The notes beneath the pieces were generated by a model. That model saw only the letters and a list, made by a program, of their open reading frames with translations, ran no database searches and was not told where the DNA came from. The translations under genes and the position numbers were made by a program. Positions 48,715 to 57,961 of a stretch of DNA of 64,000 nt are shown here, in pieces (position 1 is the stretch's first letter; each line of letters starts with the position of its first letter). Source of the stretch: JABDIP01 sp965250245. Lineage in GTDB: Bacteria > Pseudomonadota > Alphaproteobacteria > DSM-16000 > Inquilinaceae. The stretch is taken from the NCBI GenBank assembly GCA_965250245.1, contig OZ252296.1, forward strand, positions 1,178,001-1,242,000, given 5' to 3'.

Positions 48715-51162
48715 ATGGATCCGGTCCTGCAGCCGGCGGAGGTCGATCGTCGCGGCCTCGACACCGAGGCGCTCAAGCGTTCGTTCCTGGAACGGCTGGT
48801 CTATTCGGTCGGCAAGGACCCGGAGACCGCCAAGGACCATGACTGGTACGAGGCGGTGGCCCTGGCGGTGCGCGACCGGCTGGTCGACGACTGGATGAAC
48901 ACGACGCGCGGCTACTACAAGCGGGACCAGAAGCGCGTCTATTACCTCTCCGTGGAGTTCCTGATCGGCCGGCTGCTGACCGATTCCATGGCCAGCCTGG
49001 GCATCATCGACAATTGCCGGGCGGCCCTGTCGGAACTCGGCGCCGACCCGGACCGGGTCTTCGAGGTCGAGCCGGACCAGGCGCTGGGCAATGGCGGCCT
49101 CGGGCGGCTGGCGGCCTGCTATCTCAACAGCATGGCCTCGCTGGGCATCGCCGGCCATGGCTACGGCATCCGCTACGAATTCGGCATGTTCAAGCAGCGC
49201 GTCGAGGATGGCTGGCAGGTCGAGGTGCCCGAGGACTGGCTGCATTTCGGCAATCCCTGGGAGTTCGAGCGGCCCGAGGTCGCCTACCCGATCGAGTTCT
49301 TCGGCCGCGTCGAAGGCGGCGAAGACGGCGCATCCGGCAGTTGGACCGAGACCCAGAAGGTGCTGGCGGTTGCCTATGACACGCCGGTCGCCGGCTGGGG
49401 CGGCCGCAATGTGAACACGCTGCGCCTGTGGTCGGCCCGGCCGACCCATGCCTTCGGCCTCGCCGACTTCAACCGCGGCGACTACATGGGCGCGGTGGAG
49501 GAGACCGTGCTGTCGGAGAACCTGTCGCGGGTGCTGTACCCGGACGACGCGACGGAGACCGGCCAGGAGCTGCGCCTGAGGCAGGAGCATTTCTTCACCT
49601 CCGCCTCGCTGCAGGACATCCTGCGCCGCTATCGCCAGCATCACGGTGATTTCGACAGCCTGCCGGACAAGGTGGCGATCCAGCTCAACGACACCCATCC
49701 CGCACTCGCCGTGCCGGAGTTGATGCGCCTGCTGATCGACCAGCACGGGCTCGACTGGGACCACGCCTGGCGGCTGACCAGCAACACCATCGCCTACACC
49801 AACCACACGCTGATGCCGGAGGCGCTGGAGACCTGGTCGGTGGACCTGCTCGGCCGCATCCTGCCGCGCCACCTGCAGATCATCTACCAGATCAACGCGA
49901 GGTTCCTCGCCGAGGCAGGTGCGGCGGACGGCGATGCCGGGCATCTCGCCGCCGTGTCGCTGGTGCATGAGGATGGCGAGCGCCGCGTGCGCATGGGCAA
50001 TCTCTCCTTCCTCGGCAGCATGAAGGTGAACGGCGTCTCCGCCCTGCACACCGACCTGATGAAGCAGACGGTCTTCTCCGACCTGCACCGCCGCTTCCCC
50101 GACCGCATCACCAACGTCACCAACGGCATCACGCCGCGCCGCTGGCTGCACCTGTGCAACCCGGCGCTGGCCGGCCTGATCACCGAGCGCATCGGCGAGA
50201 CCTGGGTCGGCGATCTGGAGCGGCTGGCCGACCTGGCGCCGGCCGCCGAGGATGCCGGCTTCCGCGACGCCTACGCCGCCGCCAAGCAGCACAACAAGGA
50301 CCGGCTGGCCGGGCTGGTGCGCGAGCGCATGGACCTGGCGGTCGACCCGTCGGCGATGTTCGACGTGCAGATCAAGCGCATCCATGAATACAAACGCCAG
50401 CTGCTGAACCTGCTGCAGACCGTGGCGCTGTACAACGAGATGCGCGCGCGGCCCGATGCCGGCTGGCAGCCCCGGGTCAAGATCATCGCCGGCAAGGCGG
50501 CCTCCGCCTACGCCATGGCCAAGCTGATCATCAAGCTGGCCAACGACGTCGCCGCCACGGTCAATGCAGACCCGGCCGTTCGCGAGCTGCTGAAGGTGGT
50601 CTTCCTGCCGAACTACAACGTCACGTTGGCGGAGCGCATCATCCCGGCGGCCGACCTGTCGGAGCAGATCTCCACCGCCGGCATGGAGGCGTCCGGCACC
50701 GGCAACATGAAGTTCGCCCTGAACGGCGCGCTGACCATCGGCACCCTGGACGGCGCCAATATCGAGATCCGCGAGCGGGTCGGGCCGGACAACATCTTCA
50801 TCTTCGGCATGACCGCCGAGGAGGTCGCGGCCCGCCGGGCCGAGGGTTACGACCCGAACGCGGTCGTCGCGGCCGACCCGCGCCTGCAACAGGCCCTCGA
50901 CATGATCGGCGGCGGCGCCTTCTCGCCCGGCGATCCGGAGCGCTACCGGCCGGTCGTCGACAGCCTGCTGGGCGGCGACCATTTCATGGTGACCGCCGAT
51001 TTCGCTGCCTATCTGGAGTGCCAGGACCAGGTCGACCGGGCCTTCGCGGACCGGGACGACTGGATGCGCATGGCGGTGCTCAACACCGCCGGAATGGGCT
51101 GGTTCTCCTCCGATCGCGCGATCCGCGAATATGCCGAGAGCATCTGGAACGCGATGCCGTAG
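48715..51162 (+). CDS. glgP: Glycogen/maltodextrin phosphorylase
   Basis: Releases glucose-1-phosphate from α-1,4-glucans with PLP as cofactor. The 815-residue protein is colinear with GT35 enzymes: YYLSVEFLIGRLL, LGNGGLGRLAACYLNSMA, YGIRYEFGMFKQ, QLNDTHPALAVPELMR, YTNHTLMPEALE and the PLP site EASGTGNMKFALNGALTIGT with Lys666. Length matches GlgP/MalP. GAGAGGG lies six bases before the ATG; the longer frame upstream is non-conserved. No other glycogen gene (glgA, glgB, glgC, glgX) is adjacent, so it stands as a single gene behind the liv terminator. Confidence 0.95.
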   Translation: MDPVLQPAEVDRRGLDTEALKRSFLERLVYSVGKDPETAKDHDWYEAVALAVRDRLVDDWMNTTRGYYKRDQKRVYYLSVEFLIGRLLTDSMASLGIIDNCRAALSELGADPDRVFEVEPDQALGNGGLGRLAACYLNSMASLGIAGHGYGIRYEFGMFKQRVEDGWQVEVPEDWLHFGNPWEFERPEVAYPIEFFGRVEGGEDGASGSWTETQKVLAVAYDTPVAGWGGRNVNTLRLWSARPTHAFGLADFNRGDYMGAVEETVLSENLSRVLYPDDATETGQELRLRQEHFFTSASLQDILRRYRQHHGDFDSLPDKVAIQLNDTHPALAVPELMRLLIDQHGLDWDHAWRLTSNTIAYTNHTLMPEALETWSVDLLGRILPRHLQIIYQINARFLAEAGAADGDAGHLAAVSLVHEDGERRVRMGNLSFLGSMKVNGVSALHTDLMKQTVFSDLHRRFPDRITNVTNGITPRRWLHLCNPALAGLITERIGETWVGDLERLADLAPAAEDAGFRDAYAAAKQHNKDRLAGLVRERMDLAVDPSAMFDVQIKRIHEYKRQLLNLLQTVALYNEMRARPDAGWQPRVKIIAGKAASAYAMAKLIIKLANDVAATVNADPAVRELLKVVFLPNYNVTLAERIIPAADLSEQISTAGMEASGTGNMKFALNGALTIGTLDGANIEIRERVGPDNIFIFGMTAEEVAARRAEGYDPNAVVAADPRLQQALDMIGGGAFSPGDPERYRPVVDSLLGGDHFMVTADFAAYLECQDQVDRAFADRDDWMRMAVLNTAGMGWFSSDRAIREYAESIWNAMP

Positions 51163-51193
51163 GGCGGGCAAGCGTTGGCCGGTTCGCCGATTC

Positions 51194-51275
51194 CGTCATT
51201 GCGAGGAGCGGAGCGACGCGGCAATCCACTGATTGCGGATAGAGTGGATTGCTTCGCCTTCGGCTCGCAATGACG
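51194..51275. repeat. Palindromic intergenic repeat, family C
   Basis: An 82-bp inverted element: outer arms CGTCATTGCGAG and CTCGCAATGACG, inner arms GCAATCCACT and AGTGGATTGC, with GAAGCGA-like sequence between them. This pattern is widespread between genes in alphaproteobacteria. It lies between glgP and the convergent lipoprotein gene and may also stop transcripts from both sides. One copy is seen in the window. Confidence 0.85.
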
Positions 51276-51302
51276 ACGGGGGAAGATCCCCGGTCCGAAA
51301 GA

Positions 51303-51875
51303 TCAACTGCCGCCCAGCGTGCTGAAATAGACATAGCCCGCGCCGCCGGTGATCAGCGCGGTGGGGATCTCGTGGGGCGCGAGATTGAAGATGCCGCTCG
51401 GCGCCTCATAGGCCGGCCGCTCGGCCAGCAGGGAATCGTAAAACTGTGCCAGCCGGGCGCCATAGGTCTGGGTCGACTCGTTGCGCACCGGAAGGGCGCG
51501 CTGCTCCTCCAGATAGGTCTTCAGCGCCGCGTTGACCTGGCGCTGCACGTAGAGCTCCTCGCTGGGATAGAGCCGCAGCCGCTCGACCATGAAATCGGCC
51601 GCCTCGGCCTCGGCGAGGTTGCCTCGGGTCCGCTCCGCGTCCGCCAGGCGCTCCCAGGCCTCCAGATTGTCCGGCCAGCGCAGGCCGGCGGCGCGGAACA
51701 ACGGGACGGCGGCCCCCGGATCGGTGAACGCGACCTGCCGGCCTTCCGCCAGTAACTCCTCGGACTCCTCCCGGTCGAACTCGGCCTCACCCGTTGCGAC
51801 CGCGCGCTCCGGCGCGCCGCCGCCACAGGCGGCAAGGACGAGAAGCAGGATTGCAAGTGTGGCGCGGATCACCAT
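51303..51875 (-). CDS. Lipoprotein with TPR-like region
   Basis: A 190-residue exported lipoprotein. Type II signal peptide with lipobox LAAC, Cys17 being the lipidated residue, followed by GGG. Residues 35-110 consist of paired helices resembling TPR (AAVPLFRAAGLRWPDNLEAWERLADAERT, ADFMVERLRLYPSEEL). The C-terminal 50 residues (SGIFNLAPHEIPTALITGG) have no family I recognise. It is 43 bp upstream of the CorA-like stop on the same strand, but with no obvious functional link. Likely located at the inner face of the outer membrane or periplasm. Confidence 0.7.
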   Translation of the reverse strand: MVIRATLAILLLVLAACGGGAPERAVATGEAEFDREESEELLAEGRQVAFTDPGAAVPLFRAAGLRWPDNLEAWERLADAERTRGNLAEAEAADFMVERLRLYPSEELYVQRQVNAALKTYLEEQRALPVRNESTQTYGARLAQFYDSLLAERPAYEAPSGIFNLAPHEIPTALITGGAGYVYFSTLGGS

Positions 51876-51918
51876 GGCGACACCCTGATTACACCGAATC
51901 CGGCGGGTCGGCGAGGGC

Positions 51919-52932
51919 TCAGATCCATTTCAGCCGGCGGAACAGCAGGAGTTCCAGCAGCCCGAAGCCGAAAAGACCAAGGCACAGCAAGCCGAAGGCC
52001 AGCGGCTCATCGGTCCCGGGAATGCCGCCGACATTGACGCCCAGCAGACCGGTCACGAATCCGAGCGGCAGGAAGACCGTGGCGACGATGGTCAGCACAT
52101 ACATGGTCTTGTTCATCTGCTCCGAGAGCCGCGACGACAGCTCGTCCTGCACCAGCAGCGTGCGTTCCCGCGCCGTCTCCAACTCCTCGACATAGCGGGT
52201 GATGCGGTCGGCCATCTCCCGCAGCCTGAGCCGCTCGCCCTGGTCGAGCCAGGGCAGCCGGTGCTCGATCAAATGGCCGAGTGCCACCCGCTGCGGCGCG
52301 ATGTAGCGGCGCAGCGAGATCACCTTGCGGCGAATGCGCTGCAGTCGAACGCGATGTTCCGCAGGCTCGGACGTCGTGGTCGAGACCTCCAGCGCGTCAA
52401 TTTCCCGCTCGATTGCTTCCACCACCGGATCGACGCGCTCGACCAGGGCCGCCGCCAGATCGCCGATCAGGTCGGCGATGGTCTTCGGGCCCCGCGTCTC
52501 GCCAAGAGATCGGGTCACCGTGTTGATCGCCGACAGTTTGCGATGCCGGGTGGTGATCAACCGGTCCGCGGCGGCCCAGATGCGGATCGAAACCATGTCA
52601 GAGGGGTCGGCGCCGGGATTGGCGTTGATGCCGCGCAGGATCAGGAGCGCGCCCTCGCCGACCGCCTCGCAATGCGGCCGGGTCTCCTCGGCGAGCAGCG
52701 CGCCGGCGATAACCGGATCGATGCCGCTCTCTTCCTCCAGCCAGCGCCGCGAGTCCGTGCCGCGGCGGTTGAAATGGACCCACAGCGGCCCCTGGTCCGG
52801 TGTCCAGGCCCGCACCCCGGCCCAATCCAGGGCCGTCGCGCCGCCACTGCCGTCCAGAAGGAATGCGTGGACGAGGTCGTCCTCCTGAGCGTCGTTGCTG
52901 TCGTCGCGTCCCGCCTTTTCGATCGTCGTCAT
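51919..52932 (-). CDS. zntB: CorA/ZntB-family divalent cation transporter
   Basis: A 337-residue CorA-superfamily protein. The soluble N-terminal domain contains WVHFNRRGTDSRRWLEEESGID and the long coiled stalk near 200-265; two membrane helices at the end surround GLLGVNVGGIPG, the GxN pore signature in its ZntB form (GVN). LLLFRRLKWI is the basic C-terminus. ZntB proteins transport Zn2+ (by proton-coupled import according to recent work) whereas CorA moves Mg2+; the sequence fits ZntB better. The ATG follows GAGGCGG. It lies directly after the RutR-like gene but is probably independent. Confidence 0.85.
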   Translation of the reverse strand: MTTIEKAGRDDSNDAQEDDLVHAFLLDGSGGATALDWAGVRAWTPDQGPLWVHFNRRGTDSRRWLEEESGIDPVIAGALLAEETRPHCEAVGEGALLILRGINANPGADPSDMVSIRIWAAADRLITTRHRKLSAINTVTRSLGETRGPKTIADLIGDLAAALVERVDPVVEAIEREIDALEVSTTTSEPAEHRVRLQRIRRKVISLRRYIAPQRVALGHLIEHRLPWLDQGERLRLREMADRITRYVEELETARERTLLVQDELSSRLSEQMNKTMYVLTIVATVFLPLGFVTGLLGVNVGGIPGTDEPLAFGLLCLGLFGFGLLELLLFRRLKWI

Positions 52933-52956
52933 CGCCCGCCTCAACCCGATTGTCAG

Positions 52957-53661
52957 TTAGCGCTCTCCCGGCAGCGCCAGCCCGCAGCCGCGCAGCACGA
53001 AGGCCAGCACCTGCTCTGTCGCCGCCTCGAATTCGGTCTCGGACAGGGTCCGGCGGCCCAGCACGGCCCGCACCTGCACGTCGAAATCCGCATAGGTCTG
53101 GGTGATCGCCCAGAGCGAGAAGAACAGGTGCCTGGGGTCGACCGGCGCCATACGGCCGGCGCGGATCCAGTCTCGGATCACGATCGCCTTCTCGGATACG
53201 CGCTGGCGCAGCTTGTTGCTGAGATAGCCCTCGATGTGCTGGGCGCCGTGGATGACCTCGTTGGCGAAGACCTTGGACGCCAGCGGCCGGGTGCGCGACC
53301 AGCGCATCTTGTCGCGGACATAGGCGGCCAGCGCTTCGGCCGGGTCGCGATCGGTCTGGAAGTGATCGAAGGCATCGACCCACATGTCCAGGATCGTGGC
53401 CAGCAGGGTCCGATACAGGCTCTCCTTGGTGCCGAAATAGTAATGCAGGTTGGCCTTGGGCAGGCCGGCCTTCTCGGCGATCGCCTGCATCGAGGCGCCG
53501 GTGAAGCCGGCCTCCGCGAAGACCGCCTCGGCGGCCTCCAGGATCCGGGCCTCGTTGAGCTGCCGGGTGCGGCCGCCGACCGGCCTGCGGGTGGCGGTCG
53601 GGTCCGGGCTGGCCCCGGCATCATCGGTGGATAGGTTCAGATCGGCGGTGGATTCCGACAT
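52957..53661 (-). CDS. rutR: TetR-family repressor, RutR-like
   Basis: A 234-residue repressor. The TetR helix-turn-helix lies at about residues 38-85 (ILEAAEAVFAEAGFTGASMQAIAEKAGLPKANLHYYF split over helices 1-3; the recognition part is PKANLHYYF). The ligand domain matches RutR-type proteins: MRWSRTRPLASKVFANEVIHGAQH, and FFSLWAITQTYADFDVQV. RutR senses uracil/thymine and controls pyrimidine use. It is divergent from preT with a clear RutR-type operator between. It has an N-terminal extension of about 30 residues, usual in alphaproteobacteria. Confidence 0.88.
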   Translation of the reverse strand: MSESTADLNLSTDDAGASPDPTATRRPVGGRTRQLNEARILEAAEAVFAEAGFTGASMQAIAEKAGLPKANLHYYFGTKESLYRTLLATILDMWVDAFDHFQTDRDPAEALAAYVRDKMRWSRTRPLASKVFANEVIHGAQHIEGYLSNKLRQRVSEKAIVIRDWIRAGRMAPVDPRHLFFSLWAITQTYADFDVQVRAVLGRRTLSETEFEAATEQVLAFVLRGCGLALPGER

Positions 53662-53698
53662 TGTGTTCTGTTTATCGCACTCGGGACGGAAAAAAATT

Positions 53699-53714
53699 TT
53701 GACCGATTGGTCAG
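53699..53714. promoter_or_regulatory. RutR-type operator overlapping the preT promoter
   Basis: TTGACCGATTGGTCAG fits the RutR consensus TTGACCANNTGGTCAA at 12 of 14 defined positions. Its first hexamer TTGACC also serves as a plausible -35 box, with TAGCCT at 53723-53728 as -10 (18-bp spacing) reading toward preT. Bound RutR would thus cover the promoter. It lies 38 bp upstream of the rutR start, so autoregulation is also likely. Confidence 0.8.
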
Positions 53715-53816
53715 GTTTTGGCTAGCCTAACTTGTGACGCGGCCGGTGACCCGCGCCGGCCGGCGGCACAATAAGCAAAAACGAAGCAAAAACGCGATCG
53801 AAGGAACGGGACGGGC

Positions 53817-55199
53817 ATGACGGCAGGAGCTTCAGGGTCCGGCGCTGGGCCGGATATTGCCGCGGGCCGGCTGGATGGCCGGCAACTGGCCGAGAATTTT
53901 TCCGACATCCATCCGCCGCTGGACCGGCGCACCGCGCTGATCGAGGCCAGCCGCTGCTATTTCTGCTACGACGCGCCCTGCGTGGAGGCGTGTCCGACGG
54001 GCATCGACATCCCGTCCTTCATCAAGTCGATCCACACCGAAAACGTGAAGGGCGCGGCCAAGACCATCCTCGATTCCAACATCATGGGCGGCACCTGCTC
54101 GCGGGTCTGCCCGGTGGAGGAGCTGTGCGAGGAGGCCTGCGTGCGCAACACGCAGGAGGACAAGCCGGTCACCATCGGCGCCCTGCAGCGCTTCGCCACC
54201 GACCGGCTGTTCGAATCCGGCGCCACGCTCTACGAGCGCGCGCCGGAGACCGGCGATAGCGTGGCCGTGGTGGGCGCCGGACCGGCCGGCATGGCCTGTG
54301 CGCATCGCCTGTCGATGCTCGGCCATGACGTGACGGTCTACGAGGCGCGGCCCAAGGGCGGCGGCCTGAACGAATACGGCATCGCCGCCTACAAGATGCC
54401 CGATGACTTTGCCCAGTCGGAGATGGATTTCATCCTGTCCCTGGGGGGCATCCGGATGTGCTACGGGCAGGCATTGGGCCGCGAGGTCACGCTGACCGAG
54501 CTCAGGAACGACTACGACGCCGTCTTCCTCGGTCTGGGCCACAACGCGGTGCGCGCGATCGGCCTGGAGGGTGAGGAGATGGGCGGGGTGATCAACGCCG
54601 TCGACTTCATCGCCGAGTTGCGCCAGGCCGATCTCGAGACGCTGCCGGTGGGCCGCAGGGTGGTGGTCATCGGCGGCGGCAACACCGCCATCGACGTCGC
54701 CACCCAGGCCAAGCGCCTGGGCGCGGAGGACGTCACCCTGGTCTACCGCCGTGGCAAGGAGCAGATGTCGGCCACCTGGAAGGAACAGGACTGGGCTCAG
54801 ACCAACGGGGTGAAGATCAAATATTTCGCCCAGCCCCGGCGCCTGATCGGCTGGCCTGTCAACGGCGCCGGCATGCAGGTCAAGGAGATCGAGTTCGAAT
54901 ACACCCAGCTCGACGGCCAGGGCCGGCTGACCGGCACCGGCGACACCTTCAGCCTGCTGGCCGACCAGGTGTTCAAGGCCACCGGACAGGTCTTCCTGCC
55001 GACCGCGGCGGAGGCCGGCAGCGCCGAGCCGCTGGAGCTGGTGGGTGGCCGCATCGCGGTCAACGCCGACCGCCAGACTTCGCTGCCCGACGTCTTCGCC
55101 GGCGGCGACTGCGTCGCCGGCATCGACCTGACCGTCAGCGCGGTGGAGGACGGCAAGCAGGCCGCCCACGCCATCGACCGCATGCTGCGCGCCGGCTAG
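53817..55199 (+). CDS. preT: NAD(P)-dependent dihydropyrimidine dehydrogenase, PreT subunit
   Basis: Flavin subunit of the enzyme that reduces uracil and thymine to the dihydro forms. The 460-residue protein has the GltD-like N-terminal Fe-S module with Cys47, 50, 55, 59 (CYFCYDAPCVEACP) and Cys94, 98, 104, 108 (GTCSRVCPVEELCEEAC), the FAD motif VVGAGPAGMACAHRL near 152, and the NAD(P) motif GGGNTAIDVATQAKRLG near 287. It passes electrons to PreA, encoded 30 bp downstream. Preceded by the RutR-type operator. The ATG has GGAACGGGACGGG upstream, a loosely placed ribosome site. Confidence 0.93.
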   Translation: MTAGASGSGAGPDIAAGRLDGRQLAENFSDIHPPLDRRTALIEASRCYFCYDAPCVEACPTGIDIPSFIKSIHTENVKGAAKTILDSNIMGGTCSRVCPVEELCEEACVRNTQEDKPVTIGALQRFATDRLFESGATLYERAPETGDSVAVVGAGPAGMACAHRLSMLGHDVTVYEARPKGGGLNEYGIAAYKMPDDFAQSEMDFILSLGGIRMCYGQALGREVTLTELRNDYDAVFLGLGHNAVRAIGLEGEEMGGVINAVDFIAELRQADLETLPVGRRVVVIGGGNTAIDVATQAKRLGAEDVTLVYRRGKEQMSATWKEQDWAQTNGVKIKYFAQPRRLIGWPVNGAGMQVKEIEFEYTQLDGQGRLTGTGDTFSLLADQVFKATGQVFLPTAAEAGSAEPLELVGGRIAVNADRQTSLPDVFAGGDCVAGIDLTVSAVEDGKQAAHAIDRMLRAG

Positions 55200-55229
55200 T
55201 AGCCGGGGCCGCACAAGGAGGATCAGACC

Positions 55230-56507
55230 ATGGCTGACCTGACCAATGATTTCCTCGGGATCAAGTCACCGAACCCGTTCTGGCTGGCCTCGGCGCCGCC
55301 GACCGACAAGCAGTACAATGTCGAGCGGGCCTTCAAGGCGGGTTGGGGTGGCGTGGTGTGGAAGACGCTGGGCGAGGACCCGCCGATCGTCAACGTGTCC
55401 TCCCGGTACGGCGCGGTCATGTACAACGGCACCCGGGTCGCCGGCTTCAACAACATCGAGCTGATCACCGACCGGCCGCTGGACGTCAATCTGCGCGAGA
55501 TCAAGGAAGTCAAGCGCGACTGGCCGGACCGGGCGATGATCGTCTCGCTGATGGTTCCCTGCGAGGAGGAGCCCTGGAAGAACATCCTCAAGCGGGTCGA
55601 GGAGACCGAGGCCGACGCGGTCGAGCTCAATTTCGGCTGCCCGCACGGCATGTCGGAACGCGGCATGGGCTCCGCCGTCGGGCAGGTGCCGGACTATGTC
55701 GAGATGGTCGCCCGCTGGTGCAAGAAGCACACCCGCATGCCGGTGATCGTCAAGCTGACGCCGAACATCACCAACATCCTGGGCCCGGCCCGCGCCGCCA
55801 AGAAGGGCGGTGCCGACGCCGTGTCCCTGATCAACACCATCCAGTCAGTGGTCTCCATCGATCTCGATGCCATGTCGCCGACCCCGACTGTGGACGGCAA
55901 AGGCACCCATGGCGGCTATTGCGGTCCGGCCGTGAAGCCCATCGCCCTGCGCATGGTCGGCGAGATCGCCCGCGACCCGGAATGCGGCGGCATTCCGATC
56001 TCCGGCATCGGCGGCGTGTCGACTTGGCGCGAGGCGGCGGAGTTCATGGCGCTGGGTGCGGGCAATGTGCAGGTGTGCACCGCCGCCATGACCCATGGCT
56101 TCAAGATCGTCGAGGACATGGTCTCCGGCCTGGACAACTGGATGGATTCCAAGGGCTACAGGACCCTGGACGATTTCCACAGGCTGGCGGTGCCGAACTT
56201 CGTCGAGTGGCAGGACTTGAACATGAACTTCAAGACCATCGCCGCCATCGACCAGGATCTCTGCATCCAGTGCGGCAAGTGCCACGTGGCCTGCGAGGAC
56301 ACCTCGCACCAGTCCATCGCCGCCCTGCGCGACGGGGACGGCAAGCGCCGCTACGAGGTGATCGACGAGGAATGCGTCGGCTGCAATCTCTGCATGCATG
56401 TCTGCCCGGTGGACGACTGCATCACCATGGTGCCGCAGGAGACCGGCCAGCCCTACATCACCTGGAAGGACGACCCGCGCAACCCGCTGCGCGAGGCCGC
56501 GGAATAG
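55230..56507 (+). CDS. preA: NAD-dependent dihydropyrimidine dehydrogenase, PreA subunit
   Basis: FMN- and Fe-S-containing catalytic subunit. The 425-residue protein is a TIM barrel of the dihydroorotate dehydrogenase type, with the active-site stretch NFGCPHGMSERGMG (catalytic Cys137), VIVKLTPNITNI, the FMN-phosphate region GIGGVSTWREAAEFMALGA, and a C-terminal pair of 4Fe-4S clusters, CIQCGKCHVAC and CVGCNLCMHVC. Reduces uracil/thymine with electrons from PreT. AAGGAGG lies upstream of the ATG. It corresponds to the C-terminal half of mammalian DPD. Confidence 0.94.
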   Translation: MADLTNDFLGIKSPNPFWLASAPPTDKQYNVERAFKAGWGGVVWKTLGEDPPIVNVSSRYGAVMYNGTRVAGFNNIELITDRPLDVNLREIKEVKRDWPDRAMIVSLMVPCEEEPWKNILKRVEETEADAVELNFGCPHGMSERGMGSAVGQVPDYVEMVARWCKKHTRMPVIVKLTPNITNILGPARAAKKGGADAVSLINTIQSVVSIDLDAMSPTPTVDGKGTHGGYCGPAVKPIALRMVGEIARDPECGGIPISGIGGVSTWREAAEFMALGAGNVQVCTAAMTHGFKIVEDMVSGLDNWMDSKGYRTLDDFHRLAVPNFVEWQDLNMNFKTIAAIDQDLCIQCGKCHVACEDTSHQSIAALRDGDGKRRYEVIDEECVGCNLCMHVCPVDDCITMVPQETGQPYITWKDDPRNPLREAAE

Positions 56508-56530
56508 GGAGCGCCGGCATCTTCTCCCGT

Positions 56531-56638
56531 CGTCGTCCCCGGGCTTGGCCCGGGGACCCATGGCCCCGCCGGGGCTGATTGGTCGAATACGGGACGAACG
56601 GAGGAATGGGTCCCCGGGTCAAGCCCGGGAACGACGCC
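56531..56638. repeat. Palindromic intergenic repeat, family B, copy 1
   Basis: An inverted element with arms CGTCGTCCCCGGGCTTGGCC... and the near-reverse GGGTCAAGCCCGGGAACGACG, with a GGGGACCCAT/ATGGGTCCCC inner pair. It lies between preA and the M20 hydrolase gene. A second, better preserved copy lies near 58.9 kb. The family is common in alphaproteobacterial intergenic regions. Mismatches between the arms show this copy is the older or less constrained one. Confidence 0.85.
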
Positions 56639-56705
56639 AAGGAGTTGGAAGGCGGCCAAAAAGAACAGCGCCGAAGAGCGCGAAGAGGCAGAACAAGGAC
56701 GGCAT

Positions 56706-57938
56706 ATGCACAATCTGACCATCGATGCCCAGCGCATGTGGGACTCGATCATGGAGACGGCGGAGATCGGCAAGACGCCGAAGGGTGGCATCAAGCGCCT
56801 GACCCTGACCGATCTCGACCGCGAGGTGCGCGACTGGTTCGTGGAGAAGACCCGCGAGGCCGGCTGCGAGGTCGGCATCGACGAGATGGGCAACATCTAC
56901 GCGGTCCGGCCCGGCAAGGACAATTCGCTGCCGCCGGTGGTCTGCGGCTCCCATCTCGACACCCAGCCGACCGGCGGCAAGTTCGACGGCATCCTGGGCG
57001 TGCTCTCCGGGCTGGAGGTGATCCGCACCCTCAACGACGCGGAGTACGAGACCAACGCGCCGCTGATGGTGGTCAACTGGACCAACGAGGAAGGCTCGCG
57101 CTTCGCCCCGGCGATGATCAGCTCCGGCGTCTTCGGCGGCGCCTTCGAGCTCGACTATGCCTATGAGCGCGCCGACCCGGAGGGCAAGACCCTTGGCGCG
57201 GAGCTGGAGCGCATCGGCTACAAGGGCCCGGAGAAGATCGGCGAGCGCGAATTCGGCGCGTTCTTCGAGCTGCACATCGAGCAGGGCCCGATCCTGGAGG
57301 CGGAGGAGAAGACCATCGGCGTCGTCACCGACGCCCAGGGCCAGCGCTGGTACGAGGTCACGGTCACCGGCCGCGAGAGCCACGCCGGCACCACCCCGAT
57401 GCCGCTGCGCCGCGACGCCATGATGGGCGCGGTGAAGATGATCGAGGCGGTCGAGGCGATTGCGCTCAAGCACGCGCCGCATGCCGTGGGCACCGTCGGC
57501 ATGGCGACTGTCGAGCCCAATTCCCGCAACGTGATCCCGGGCCAGGTGTTCTTCACCGTCGATTTCCGCCATCCGGACGACGCCGTGCTGGCGGCCATGG
57601 ATGCGGAGCTGCGCGGCGTCTGCACGGCCATTGCCGAGGAGCGCAAGCTCGACCTGATGCTCGACCAGATCTGGCACTTCCCGCCGGTCAAGTTCGATGA
57701 GCGCTGTGTTGCCGCCGTGCGGGGCGCGTTGGAGGAAGCGGGTTACAGCCACCGCGACATGGTCAGTGGCGCCGGCCACGATGCCTGCTATGTCGCGCGC
57801 GTCGCCCCGACCTCGATGATCTTCGTGCCCTGCGAGAACGGCATCAGCCATAATGAGATCGAGAACGCCACCTTCGATGATCTGGCCGCCGGCGCGAATG
57901 TGCTGCTGCGGGCCATGATCACCATGGCGAACGCCTGA
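56706..57938 (+). CDS. M20-family amidohydrolase, probable β-ureidopropionase/N-carbamoyl amino acid hydrolase
   Basis: A 410-residue metal hydrolase of the hydantoinase/carbamoylase (AllC/HyuC) group. Metal-site residues are visible: His83 in CGSHLDTQPTGG, Asp94 in GKFDG, Glu128/129 in NWTNEEGSRF, and His in LHIEQGPILE; GRESHAGTTPMPLRRDA and SGAGHDACYVARV complete the pattern. In this cluster it should hydrolyse N-carbamoyl-β-alanine (third step of reductive pyrimidine breakdown) to β-alanine, CO2 and ammonia. It follows preA after a repeat element and precedes the ABC importer genes by 23 bp. Confidence 0.9.
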   Translation: MHNLTIDAQRMWDSIMETAEIGKTPKGGIKRLTLTDLDREVRDWFVEKTREAGCEVGIDEMGNIYAVRPGKDNSLPPVVCGSHLDTQPTGGKFDGILGVLSGLEVIRTLNDAEYETNAPLMVVNWTNEEGSRFAPAMISSGVFGGAFELDYAYERADPEGKTLGAELERIGYKGPEKIGEREFGAFFELHIEQGPILEAEEKTIGVVTDAQGQRWYEVTVTGRESHAGTTPMPLRRDAMMGAVKMIEAVEAIALKHAPHAVGTVGMATVEPNSRNVIPGQVFFTVDFRHPDDAVLAAMDAELRGVCTAIAEERKLDLMLDQIWHFPPVKFDERCVAAVRGALEEAGYSHRDMVSGAGHDACYVARVAPTSMIFVPCENGISHNEIENATFDDLAAGANVLLRAMITMANA

Positions 57939-57961
57939 AGACGGGTCGGGGGCATGAATTC

